Below, one piece after another: positions 41,632 through 49,523 of a stretch of 64,000 bases of DNA. The stretch's first letter is position 1; each line of letters starts with the position of its first letter. The notes beneath the pieces are model-generated. The model did not search any database, had not been told where the DNA came from, and was given only the letters and a program-made list of their open reading frames with translations. This DNA comes from Microbaculum marinum (GTDB taxonomy: Bacteria; Pseudomonadota; Alphaproteobacteria; Rhizobiales; Tepidamorphaceae): NCBI RefSeq assembly GCF_042646165.1, contig NZ_JBHRTC010000009.1. One strand, given 5' to 3'. The translations under genes and the position numbers were made by a program.

Positions 41632-41797
41632 CGGCCACCGCAGCGGCGGGCCGTTGACCGGGTATATTTTAAGTGTAAAGCTTCTTGCCGAGGGGGGCCG
41701 GCACCGGACCGGTACCGCGCCCGACTGTCGATTGTCCTGTTCAGGAGACCATCGGCCAATCAAGATCGATAATTCCCTGCCAGAGTGGAGATGCAAG
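41632..41797 (+). promoter_or_regulatory. Promoter region of the branched-chain-type ABC operon
   Basis: An AT-rich block follows the tandem repeat: TTGACC at 41654-41659 and TATATTTTAAGTGTAAAG at 41663-41680. Spacing of the obvious boxes is not canonical, so I do not assign exact -35 and -10 elements. The start codon at 41798 is preceded by GTGGAG (41785-41790). Confidence 0.35.
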
Positions 41798-42973
41798 ATG
41801 AAGTTCATAGGCAAGGCGGCACTCGCCGCACTGATGACCACCGCGGTGACGACCGCGGCATTTTCCCAGACCTCCGACGACAAGCTGAAGGTCGGCCTGA
41901 TGTTCACCCTGAGCGGCCCGGCCGCGGTGCTCGGCGAGCACGGCCGCGACGGATTCCAGCTCGCGGTCGAGCAGCTCGGCGGCAAGCTCGGCGGCGTCGA
42001 GACGGAGATCATCGTCGCCGATGACGAGCAGAAGCCCGACGTCGCGGTCAACAAGGCCAAGGAACTGGTCGAGCGCGACGGCGTCGACTTCGTGGTCGGC
42101 CCGATCTTCTCCAACATCCTGCAGGCGATCATGAAGCCCGTGACCGAGGGCGGCGCGATCCTGATCAGCCCGAACGCCGGCACCTCCAACTTCGCCGGCG
42201 CCGAGTGCAACAAGAACTTCTTCGTCACCTCCTACCAGAACGACCAGGTGCACGAGGTGCTCGGCAAGTACGCCCAGGACAAGGGCTACAAGCGCATGTT
42301 CCTGATGGCGCCGAACTACCAGGCCGGCAAGGACGCGATCGCCGGGGTCAAGCACTCCTTCAAGGGCGAGGTCGTCAACGAGGCCTATACCCCGCTCGGC
42401 AACATGGACTTCTCCGCCGAACTGGCCCAGATCGCGGCCGAGCAGCCCGACGCCGTCTACGCCTTCATGCCGGGGGGCATGGGCGTCAACCTGGTCAAGC
42501 AGTACCGCCAGGCCGGGCTGGAAGGCATTCCGTTCCTGTCGGCCTTCACCGTCGACGAGACGACGCTGCCGGCGCAGCAGGACGCCGCCGTCGGCTTCTT
42601 CGGCGGCGCCAACTGGGCCCCGAACCTCGACGCGCCCGGCAATGCCGAGTTCGTCAAGGCCTTCGAGGCGAAGACCGGACGGGTGCCGGGCACCTACGCC
42701 GCGCAGGCCTATGACGCAGCGATGCTGATCGATGCGGTGGTCAAGAAGCTGAACGGCGACGTCAGCGATCGGGACGCGGTGATCGCCGAGATGGAGAAGG
42801 CGGACTTCCAGTCGATCCGCGGCGACTTCTCGTTCGGCCCCAACCACTATCCGGTCCAGGACTTCTACCTGGTCCAGGTGGCCAAGCGCGACGACGGCAA
42901 GTACCAGACGGAGATCGTCGAGAAGATCTTCGACGACTACGCCGACACCTACGTCAGCGAATGCAAGATGTAG
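41798..42973 (+). CDS. Branched-chain-type ABC transporter substrate-binding protein (LivJ/HAAT family)
   Basis: 391 residues with signal peptide MKFIGKAALAALMTTAVTTA plus AFSQ cleavage. LKVGLMFTLSGPAAVLGEHGRDGFQLAVEQLG starts the mature protein. VNKAKELVERDGVDFVVGPIFSNI is the family pattern, and FFVTSYQNDQ with KGYKRMFLMAPNYQAGKDA marks the second lobe. Relatives bind amino acids, amides, urea or aromatic acids, so leucine should not be assumed. It precedes the full livHMGF-type set after a 149-bp gap containing a hairpin. Confidence 0.9.
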   Translation: MKFIGKAALAALMTTAVTTAAFSQTSDDKLKVGLMFTLSGPAAVLGEHGRDGFQLAVEQLGGKLGGVETEIIVADDEQKPDVAVNKAKELVERDGVDFVVGPIFSNILQAIMKPVTEGGAILISPNAGTSNFAGAECNKNFFVTSYQNDQVHEVLGKYAQDKGYKRMFLMAPNYQAGKDAIAGVKHSFKGEVVNEAYTPLGNMDFSAELAQIAAEQPDAVYAFMPGGMGVNLVKQYRQAGLEGIPFLSAFTVDETTLPAQQDAAVGFFGGANWAPNLDAPGNAEFVKAFEAKTGRVPGTYAAQAYDAAMLIDAVVKKLNGDVSDRDAVIAEMEKADFQSIRGDFSFGPNHYPVQDFYLVQVAKRDDGKYQTEIVEKIFDDYADTYVSECKM

Positions 42974-43057
42974 TGCCGGGCCGGCCGGCCGCGAAACCGA
43001 CAGGCGACCGGCAACAGCGCGACCGGCACCGCCGATCCGTGTAACCTCCGTCCGTGG

Positions 43058-43096
43058 CAGGCGGTGCGTCCCCGGCAAGCCGGGGCGTGCCGCCTG
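43058..43096 (+). other. Large stem-loop between binding-protein and permease genes
   Basis: CAGGCGG (43058-43064) pairs with CCGCCTG (43090-43096), and inner CCCCGGC pairs with GCCGGGG around a 2-nt AA. The middle is a small internal loop. Placed 27 bp before livH, with no T-run. This looks like an RNA structure that protects the abundant binding-protein message and lowers permease expression, a known arrangement in ABC operons. Confidence 0.5.
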
Positions 43097-43122
43097 TTCC
43101 CCGCCAGAGGTCCAAGGCACGC

Positions 43123-44046
43123 ATGTTCAACCTGTTCCTCCTGCAGACGCTCAACGGGATCCAGTTCGGCATCCTGCTGTTTCTCGTCGCCGCCGGGCTG
43201 ACGCTGATCTTCGGCATCATGGACCTGATCAACCTGGCCCATGGCGTGCTGTACATGGTCGGCGCCTACCTCGCCGCGACCTTCACCGCCCAGACCGGCA
43301 ACTTCTTCCTCGGCGTGGCGATCGCGCTGCCGGTGACGCTGGTGTTCGGGATCGTCCTGGAGATCCTGATCTTCCGACGACTGTACGAGCGCGACCACCT
43401 CGACCAGGTGCTGGCGACCTTCGGCCTGATCCTGATCCTCAACGAGAGCGTCAAGATCATCTGGGGCGCGGCGCCGATGAGCGTGCCGATCCCGGAGATC
43501 CTGTCGGGCTCGATCCCGCTGATCGGGCCGTTGCGCTATCCGCTGTTCCGGTTCGTGATCATCGGCGCGGGCCTCGCCAGCGCGATAGGGCTCTACGTGC
43601 TCGTCAACCACACCCGCGTCGGCATGCTGCTGCGGGCGGGCGCGGTGAACCGGCCGATGGTGTCGGCGCTCGGCGTCGACATCCGCCGGCTGTTCATGGT
43701 CGTGTTCGGGCTGGGCGCGATGCTCGCCGGACTTGCCGGAGCGCTGGTCGCACCGATCCTGTCGGTCGAGCCGGGAATGGGCGATTCCGTGCTCATCCTT
43801 ACCTTCGTGGTGATCGTCATCGGCGGCGTCGGCTCGATCCGGGGGGCCTTCGTGGCCGCGATCCTGGTCGGACTCGTCGAGACGCTGGGGCGCACCTTCG
43901 GCCCGATCCTGCTGCGCAGCCTGATGGACCCGTCCGCCGCCTCGCAGACCGGCCGGACGCTGGCACCGATGCTGATCTACATCCTGATGGCGGCGGTGCT
44001 GTTCTTCCGGCCCTCGGGCCTGTTCCCCGCCAAGGGATCGAACTGA
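43123..44046 (+). CDS. livH: Branched-chain-type ABC transporter permease LivH family
   Basis: 307 residues with about eight membrane segments. LNGIQFGILLFLVAAGLTLIFGIMDLINLAHG at the start is the LivH hallmark. Further conserved parts are the RAGAVNRPMVSALGVDIRRLF loop and VIGGVGSIRGAFVAAILVGLVE. The start ATG 43123 follows the hairpin; an earlier in-frame GTG at 43054 lies inside it and is unlikely. Its stop overlaps livM by 1 bp (TGATG). Confidence 0.9.
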   Translation: MFNLFLLQTLNGIQFGILLFLVAAGLTLIFGIMDLINLAHGVLYMVGAYLAATFTAQTGNFFLGVAIALPVTLVFGIVLEILIFRRLYERDHLDQVLATFGLILILNESVKIIWGAAPMSVPIPEILSGSIPLIGPLRYPLFRFVIIGAGLASAIGLYVLVNHTRVGMLLRAGAVNRPMVSALGVDIRRLFMVVFGLGAMLAGLAGALVAPILSVEPGMGDSVLILTFVVIVIGGVGSIRGAFVAAILVGLVETLGRTFGPILLRSLMDPSAASQTGRTLAPMLIYILMAAVLFFRPSGLFPAKGSN

Positions 44047-45065
44047 TGGGCGCGGGGGCCGACGACATCGCCGCGGCGCCCGGCGCACACGTCGCTCCCG
44101 GCGGCCGGGCGCTGATCCTGCGCAGCGGGGCGAACCTCGCGGCGCTGCTCATCTTCGTGGCGCTGGCGCTGGTGCCGCTGCTCGCCGACGCGCTGGACGA
44201 TCCGTTCCTCGTCGTCACGCTGACCCGCGTGATGATCTTCGCGATCGCGGTGCTGTCGCTCGACTTCATCCTGGGCTACGGGGCGATGGTCTCCTTCGGC
44301 CACGCCGCGTTCATGGGACTGGGGGCCTATTCGGTCGCCATTCCGGCCGCCCACGGGATCAACGACATCTTCGTCCAGGCGGCGATCGCCATCGTCGTGT
44401 GCGGGCTCTTCGCGCTGGTGACGGGCGCGATCTCGCTGCGGACCCGCGGCGTCTACTTCATCATGATCACCCTGGCGTTCGGGCAGATGGCGTATTTCTT
44501 CATGACGTCGCTGTCGGCATATGGCGGCGACGACGGCATCACGCTCGCCGACCGCTCCGGTGTGCTGGGCTCCGACGTGCTGGAGAACAACGTGGTCTTC
44601 TACTACGTCGTGCTCGCGGTGGTGATCGCCGTCTATGCGGCGCTGACCGCGATCATCGGCGCACGCTTCGGCCGGGTCCTGCGCGGCACCCGGGACAATT
44701 CGCTGCGCATGCAGGCAATCGGCTTTCCGCCGTTCCGCTTCCAGCTGACCGCCTATGTGATCGCCGGCGCCATCGCCGGCATAGCCGGCGTCTTCCTGGC
44801 CAATCAGACCGAGTTCGTGTCGCCGGCCTACATGAGCTGGCAGCGCTCCGGCGAGCTGATCGTGATGGTCGTGCTCGGCGGAATGGGCTCGCTGGTCGGC
44901 GCCTTGCCGGGCACGCTCGCCTTCCTGCTCATGGAGGAATGGCTCGCCTACATCTCCCAGCACTGGAAGCTCGGCCTCGGCATCATCCTCGTCCTGATCG
45001 TGCTGTTCACGCGCGGCGGCATCACCGGATTCGTCTCGAAATATCTCGGAGGCGCCCGGTCATGA
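44046..45065 (+). CDS. livM: Branched-chain-type ABC transporter permease LivM family
   Basis: 339 residues with about nine to ten hydrophobic segments. LSLDFILGYGAMVSFGHAAFMGLGAY, GAISLRTRGVYFIMITLAFGQM and RDNSLRMQAIGFPPFRFQLTAYVIAG are LivM patterns, then VVLGGMGSLVGALPG. Starts within the livH stop. The end repeats CCCGGTCATGA, which recurs 21 bp later at the livG start. Confidence 0.9.
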   Translation: MGAGADDIAAAPGAHVAPGGRALILRSGANLAALLIFVALALVPLLADALDDPFLVVTLTRVMIFAIAVLSLDFILGYGAMVSFGHAAFMGLGAYSVAIPAAHGINDIFVQAAIAIVVCGLFALVTGAISLRTRGVYFIMITLAFGQMAYFFMTSLSAYGGDDGITLADRSGVLGSDVLENNVVFYYVVLAVVIAVYAALTAIIGARFGRVLRGTRDNSLRMQAIGFPPFRFQLTAYVIAGAIAGIAGVFLANQTEFVSPAYMSWQRSGELIVMVVLGGMGSLVGALPGTLAFLLMEEWLAYISQHWKLGLGIILVLIVLFTRGGITGFVSKYLGGARS

Positions 45066-45084
45066 TATCCCGGAGCACCCGGTC

Positions 45085-45852
45085 ATGACGGGGGCCCACG
45101 CGAGCGACCCGATCCTCGCCATCGCCGGCCTGCGCAAGTCGTTCGGCGCGCTCACCGTGACGGACGACGTCACGCTGGATGTCGCGCCGGGCGAACTGCA
45201 CGCCATCATCGGCCCGAACGGCGCCGGCAAGACGACGCTGATCCACCAGATCTCCGGCATGCTGCGCAGCGACCGGGGCAAGGTGACCTTCCGTGGGCGC
45301 GACATCACCGGGCTGAACATGGTCGAGCGGGTGCGGCTGGGGCTTGCCCGCTCGTTCCAGATAACCTCGATCCTCGACGGCTTCACCGTGCTGGAGAACG
45401 CCGCGATGGCGGTGCAGGCGCGGTCGGGGTCGAGCTTCCGCTTCTTCCGGCCGGCGGCGGCGGAGCGCGCCCTCAACACCGAGGCGATGGCGGCGCTGGC
45501 GCAGGTGGGGCTCGAGGACCGGGCCGACCGCCGGGCGGGAAGCCTGTCGCACGGCGAGAAGCGGCAGCTCGAAATCGCCATCGCGCTGGCGACCGCGGCC
45601 AGGGTGCTGCTGCTCGACGAGCCGCTGGCCGGCACCGGGCGCGAGGAATCGGGCGTCCTGGTCGACCTGATGCGGACGCTCAAGTCCTCGCACACGATCG
45701 TCCTGATCGAGCACGACATGGAGGCGGTGTTCTCGCTGGCCGACCGGGTCAGCGTGCTCGTCTACGGACGGCTGATCGCCACCGGCACGCCGGGAGCGAT
45801 TCGCAACGATCCGGACGTGCGGACCGCCTATCTCGGCGAGGAGGCCGCCTGA
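45085..45852 (+). CDS. livG: Branched-chain-type ABC transporter ATP-binding protein LivG family
   Basis: 255 residues: Walker A GPNGAGKTTLIHQISG, signature LSHGEKRQLEIAIAL, Walker B VLLLDEPLAGTGREESG, switch histidine IEHDMEAVFSLADRV. The liv-specific insert ARSFQITSILDGFTVLENAAMA is present. The usual LSxGxxR signature and AGxxxxE segment are slightly diverged (LAGTGREES). It overlaps livF by one base (TGATG). Confidence 0.92.
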   Translation: MTGAHASDPILAIAGLRKSFGALTVTDDVTLDVAPGELHAIIGPNGAGKTTLIHQISGMLRSDRGKVTFRGRDITGLNMVERVRLGLARSFQITSILDGFTVLENAAMAVQARSGSSFRFFRPAAAERALNTEAMAALAQVGLEDRADRRAGSLSHGEKRQLEIAIALATAARVLLLDEPLAGTGREESGVLVDLMRTLKSSHTIVLIEHDMEAVFSLADRVSVLVYGRLIATGTPGAIRNDPDVRTAYLGEEAA

Positions 45853-46550
45853 TGCTGACGGTCGAGGGCCTGGAGGCCGCCTACGGCGATTCCCGCATCC
45901 TGTTCGGCATCGATCTCAGCGTCTCGGCCGGCGAGGCGGTGACGCTGCTCGGCCGCAACGGCATGGGCAAGACGACGACGCTGAACTCGATCTTCGGCCT
46001 GCTGAAGCCGCGCGGCGGCCGCGTCTCGATCGACGGCGAGGACGTCACCGGCCGCGACCCGCACGTCATCGCCCGGCGCGGGCTCGGCCTGGTGCCCGAG
46101 GGCCGGCAGATCTTCCCGAACCTGAGCGTCGAGGAGAACCTCGTCGCCACCCACCGTACCGCGAAGGGCCGCGACCGCTGGAGCCTGCAGACGATCTACC
46201 GGATGTTCCCGCGCCTGCAGGAGCGCCGCCGCAACATGGGCAACCAGCTGTCCGGCGGCGAGCAGCAGATGCTGGCGATCGGCCGGGCGCTGATGACCAA
46301 CCCGCGCCTGGTGGTGCTGGACGAGGCGACGGAGGGCCTGGCGCCGCTGATCCGCGAGGAGATCTGGTCCTGCCTGCGCACCATCAAGGAGGAGGGCGAG
46401 GCGATCCTGGTGGTCGACAAGAACGTCGACGCGCTCGCCCGTTTCGCCGACCGCCACGTGGTGATCGAGAAGGGCCGCGTGGTCTGGACCGGCACGACGG
46501 GCGAGCTCGAGGCGACCCCGGACATCAAGGACAGGTACCTGCATGTCTGA
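45852..46550 (+). CDS. livF: Branched-chain-type ABC transporter ATP-binding protein LivF family
   Basis: 232 residues. Walker A GRNGMGKTTTLNSIFGL, LGLVPEGRQIFPNLSVEENL, signature LSGGEQQMLAIGRALM, Walker B LVVLDEATEGLAPLIREE and a C-terminal region ending VIEKGRVVWTGTTGEL. E replaces the usual P in DEP(A/S), and the switch histidine is replaced by lysine-asparagine (VVDKNVDALARF), both met in this subfamily. It closes the operon; a repeat island follows. Confidence 0.92.
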   Translation: MLTVEGLEAAYGDSRILFGIDLSVSAGEAVTLLGRNGMGKTTTLNSIFGLLKPRGGRVSIDGEDVTGRDPHVIARRGLGLVPEGRQIFPNLSVEENLVATHRTAKGRDRWSLQTIYRMFPRLQERRRNMGNQLSGGEQQMLAIGRALMTNPRLVVLDEATEGLAPLIREEIWSCLRTIKEEGEAILVVDKNVDALARFADRHVVIEKGRVVWTGTTGELEATPDIKDRYLHV

Positions 46551-47329
46551 GCGGGCGGAGGGTTGGGGCGGACGGCTGGACTGGAAAAGCGGCGGCTGCG
46601 CCAGGTCGTTGCGCTGGATCCCCGCTTCCGCGGGGATGAGCGGAGAGGGCAAGCCGGCGAGGCAGCCTTTGTTCAGCTTGTGGTTTGCCCGCCACCTCTC
46701 CCATGGGGAGAGGTCGGCACCGAAGGTGCCGGGTGAGGGGTTACGGCGTGAGCCGCATGCCTCGGCGCCCCCTCACCCGACGCTCCGCGTCGACCCCGGA
46801 TCCGGTCCGGGGCGGGCTCTCTCCCCGCCGGGGAGAGGTGGGAGCCCGGGACAAGCACTTCGGCGAATCGGCAAGGCAGGGGCAGCGTGCTGCAGCGCCG
46901 CTTCACATGGCCGGGCCAGCCCCAGAATCCGCTCATTCCCGCGGATGCGGGAATCCCGGAGCGGCGGCTGCGCCGGGTCGTTGCGCTGGATCCCCGCCTG
47001 CGCGGGGATCAGCGGGGCGGGCAAGCCGGCGAGGCAGCCTTTGTTCAGCTTGTGGTTTGCCCGCCACCTCTCCCATGGGGAGAGGTCGGCACCGAAGGTG
47101 CCGGGTGAGGGGCTACGGCGTGAGCCGCATCCCTCGGCGCCCCCTCACCCGCTCGCTCCGCTCACGACCCCGGATCCGGTCCGGGGCAGGCTCTCTCCCC
47201 GCCGGGGAGAGGTGGGCGTGCGGGGCGGCCGCTCGGGCGAACGGGTCGTGGGAGGTGCAGCGTGTCGCGGCGTTGCCGCGTATTTCCGCGGCTGAGCGAA
47301 ATGACGATCAACCGGAAAAGGAGAAACCG
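46551..47329. repeat. Gene-free 779-bp island with a 255-bp direct duplication and several palindromes
   Basis: Two near-identical copies lie at 46588-46842 and 46960-47216. Each begins AGCGGCGGCTGCGCC, contains an ATCCCCGC...GCGGGGAT hairpin, the ACCTCTCCC-ATG-GGGAGAGGT hairpin, CGGCACC-GAA-GGTGCCG, and GGGTGAGGGG paired with CCCCTCACCC. A third palindrome, ATTCCCGC-GGAT-GCGGGAAT, lies between them at 46935-46954. Open frames across this DNA are not coding. The cupin ribosome site AAAAGGAG (47316-47323) is at the right end. Confidence 0.85.
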
Positions 47330-47788
47330 ATGAAGCCAATGACCGCAGGGGTTACCAAGGCCGGCGACGGGATCGAGGGGATCACCTGGAACATCCTCGG
47401 GCAGGTCTATGTCCCCAAACAGCTCTGCGAGAGCTCGTTTTCCTGGCACGCGACGCTGCCGCCAGGGACCTTCGTGCCGCCGCACATCCATCCGACCCAG
47501 GAAGAGTTCATCTACATGCTGGAGGGGCGCCTCGACCTCGTGCTCGACGGCAAGGAGTCGTTCGCGGAGGCGGGCGACACGATCCGCCTGCCGCGCGGCA
47601 TTCCGCACGGGCTGTTCAACCACAGCGATGCCAACGTGAAGTGCGTGTTCTGGGTGGCGCCGACGCAGCGCCTTTACGATCTGTTCTGGGGGATCCACAA
47701 TCTGGGGCCGGGCGCCGATCCCGCCGAGGTGGTGGCGCTGTCGGCCCAGCACGAGGTGGATTTCCTGCCGCCGCCGGACGCCAAGTAG
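47330..47788 (+). CDS. Small cupin-domain protein
   Basis: 152 residues, a single conserved double-stranded beta-helix. The two cupin motifs are PPHIHPTQEEFIYMLEGRLDL in type (metal histidines near residues 51 and 53, glutamate 57-58) and GDTIRLPRGIPHGLFNHS with a histidine near 90. AAAAGGAG six bases before the ATG marks the start. 64 bp downstream is an FAD monooxygenase, so it may be a partner enzyme or product-binding protein. Cupins of this size have many activities; none can be fixed. Confidence 0.87.
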   Translation: MKPMTAGVTKAGDGIEGITWNILGQVYVPKQLCESSFSWHATLPPGTFVPPHIHPTQEEFIYMLEGRLDLVLDGKESFAEAGDTIRLPRGIPHGLFNHSDANVKCVFWVAPTQRLYDLFWGIHNLGPGADPAEVVALSAQHEVDFLPPPDAK

Positions 47789-47852
47789 GGATCGCGGGGA
47801 AGGACAGGCGGGTCGGGGCGCAGCCGCGACACGTGTTGACGGGAGGCCGGAC

Positions 47853-49115
47853 ATGAAGGTGATCGTCGTTGGAGCCGGTATCGGCGGCCTGACCGCCGCG
47901 CTGATGCTGCACAGGCGGGGCATCGGGGCGGAGGTCTACGAGCAGTCGCCCGAGGTGCGCGAGGTCGGCGTCGGGATCAACACGCTGCCGCACGCGATCG
48001 CGGAACTGGCCGACCTCGGCCTGCTGCCCGCCCTCGACCTCGTCGGCGTCCGCACCCGCGAGCTCTACTACTACAACCGCTACGGCCAGGAGGTGTGGAG
48101 CGAGCCGCGCGGCACCGACGCCGGCCATCCGGTGCCGCAGTTCTCGATCCATCGCGGCCGCCTGCAGAAGGTGATCCACGACGCGGTGGTGAGCCATCTG
48201 GGGCAGGACGCGGTGAAGACCGGCCTCAGCCTTGCCGGCTTCCTGCAGGACGAGGGCGGGGTGACGGCGCATTTCACCGACTCGGTGCGGGGCGGGGCCG
48301 GCACGACGGTGCGCGGCGACGTGCTGATCTGCGCGGACGGCATCCACTCGGTGGGGCGCAGGTTCTTCTATCCCGGCGAGGGCGCGCCGCACTGGAACGG
48401 CGTGATGATGTGGCGCGGCGCCACCGACTGGACGCCGTGGCGCGACGGTCGGACGATGGCGATCGGCGGCGGCATGGGCGCCAAGTTCGTGCTCTATCCG
48501 ATCGCCCACCCGGAGAACGGCCGGCAGCTGATGAACTGGGTGGTCAACATCAAGACGGCCGACGGCGAGGCCTTGCCGCCGCCGAAGGAGAGCTGGTCGC
48601 GACCGGCCCAGCGCGCCACCGTGATCCCCTATGCCCGGCGCTTCCGGATCCCGGATTTCGACGTGACCGGGCTTGTCGAGGCGACCCGGCAGATCTTCGA
48701 GTACCCGATGTGCGACCGCGATCCGCTGCCGCGCTGGACGCACGGCCGGGTGAGCCTGCTGGGCGACGCCGCCCATCCGATGTATCCGGTCGGCTCGAAC
48801 GGCGCCTCGCAGGCGATCCTCGACGCCCGGGCGCTCGCCGACTGCCTGGCCGCCGCCGAGCACCCGATGCAGGGGCTGGCGATGTACGAGGCGGAGCGCC
48901 TGCCGAAGACGGCCGAGGTGGTCCGGCTCAACCGCAAGGGCGGGCCGGAGCGGGTCATCGACGAGGCCGAGAAGCGGGCGCCCGCCGGCTTCGACGACAT
49001 CGAGACGGTGATGAGCGCCGCCGAGCGCGCCGCGATCGTCGGCGGCTATGCCGGCAAGGCGGGGTTTGCCACCGACGCCCAGGGCGGCGCCGGGCTGCGG
49101 GTGGCGAAGGGCTAG
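47853..49115 (+). CDS. FAD-dependent aromatic-ring-type monooxygenase
   Basis: 420 residues. Rossmann fingerprint VIVVGAGIGGLTAALMLHRRG at the N-terminus, the GRLQKVIHDAV substrate-domain segment near residue 102, ICADGIHSVGRRFF near residue 156 and GRVSLLGDAAHPMYPVGSNGASQAI near residue 298 are the three class A flavin-monooxygenase motifs. It resembles salicylate hydroxylase/PhzS-type proteins. AGGCC lies before the ATG. A cupin precedes it, and a repeat island separates it from the next gene. The substrate is unknown. Confidence 0.9.
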   Translation: MKVIVVGAGIGGLTAALMLHRRGIGAEVYEQSPEVREVGVGINTLPHAIAELADLGLLPALDLVGVRTRELYYYNRYGQEVWSEPRGTDAGHPVPQFSIHRGRLQKVIHDAVVSHLGQDAVKTGLSLAGFLQDEGGVTAHFTDSVRGGAGTTVRGDVLICADGIHSVGRRFFYPGEGAPHWNGVMMWRGATDWTPWRDGRTMAIGGGMGAKFVLYPIAHPENGRQLMNWVVNIKTADGEALPPPKESWSRPAQRATVIPYARRFRIPDFDVTGLVEATRQIFEYPMCDRDPLPRWTHGRVSLLGDAAHPMYPVGSNGASQAILDARALADCLAAAEHPMQGLAMYEAERLPKTAEVVRLNRKGGPERVIDEAEKRAPAGFDDIETVMSAAERAAIVGGYAGKAGFATDAQGGAGLRVAKG

Positions 49116-49523
49116 GCGGCGGCTGCGCCGGATCGTGCGCCGGTCCTCCCGGCGGGAGTGTCGAGCGCCCTGCCGCGCGGCCCCTGGGTCCCGGATCAAG
49201 TCCGGGACGTAGTCAGTGCTCTGGTGGTGGGTTTCGCCATACGCCGCAGGACATGCCCCGGACCTGATCCGGGGCCCAGCAGCGGCGATTGCCCGAGGCG
49301 ATGGCGGGGGCGGAGAACGCCGCAGCCTCTGGGCTGGATCCCGGATCAGCTCCGGGACGTAGTCAGTGCATGTGGGAGGACTTTCACCACACCAGAGGCC
49401 GCCGCGCGGGGCGTGAGCTGCTGGTTGAAGCATTGATTCCACTCCACCACAGGCCTGAGCCCCGGACCTGATCCGGCCAGGCCGAGGTGGCGCCATCCTG
49501 CGATCGTTCCGACACCGACCGCG
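49116..49523. repeat. Gene-free 408-bp island with four related CCGGA palindromes
   Basis: Palindromes with 7-bp arms: TCCCGGA-TCAAG-TCCGGGA (49189-49207), CCCCGGA-CCTGA-TCCGGGG (49256-49274), TCCCGGA-TCAGC-TCCGGGA (49339-49357) and an imperfect CCCCGGA-CCTGA-TCCGGCC (49460-49478). Copies 1 and 3 are each followed by CGTAGTCAGTGC, and copies 2 and 4 read as the inverse orientation. They lie between a monooxygenase stop and a convergent amidase stop, a place where such elements can act as terminators. Confidence 0.8.

Noticed and set aside
46543..47295. 250-codon frame across the duplicated island after livF
   Set aside because: It encodes the same peptide segments twice only because the DNA is duplicated; the paired changes favour a structural role.
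49184..49480. Insertion sequence ends in the palindrome island
   Set aside because: No transposase frame, no target duplication and repeats alternate in orientation several times; they look like dispersed palindromic repeats.
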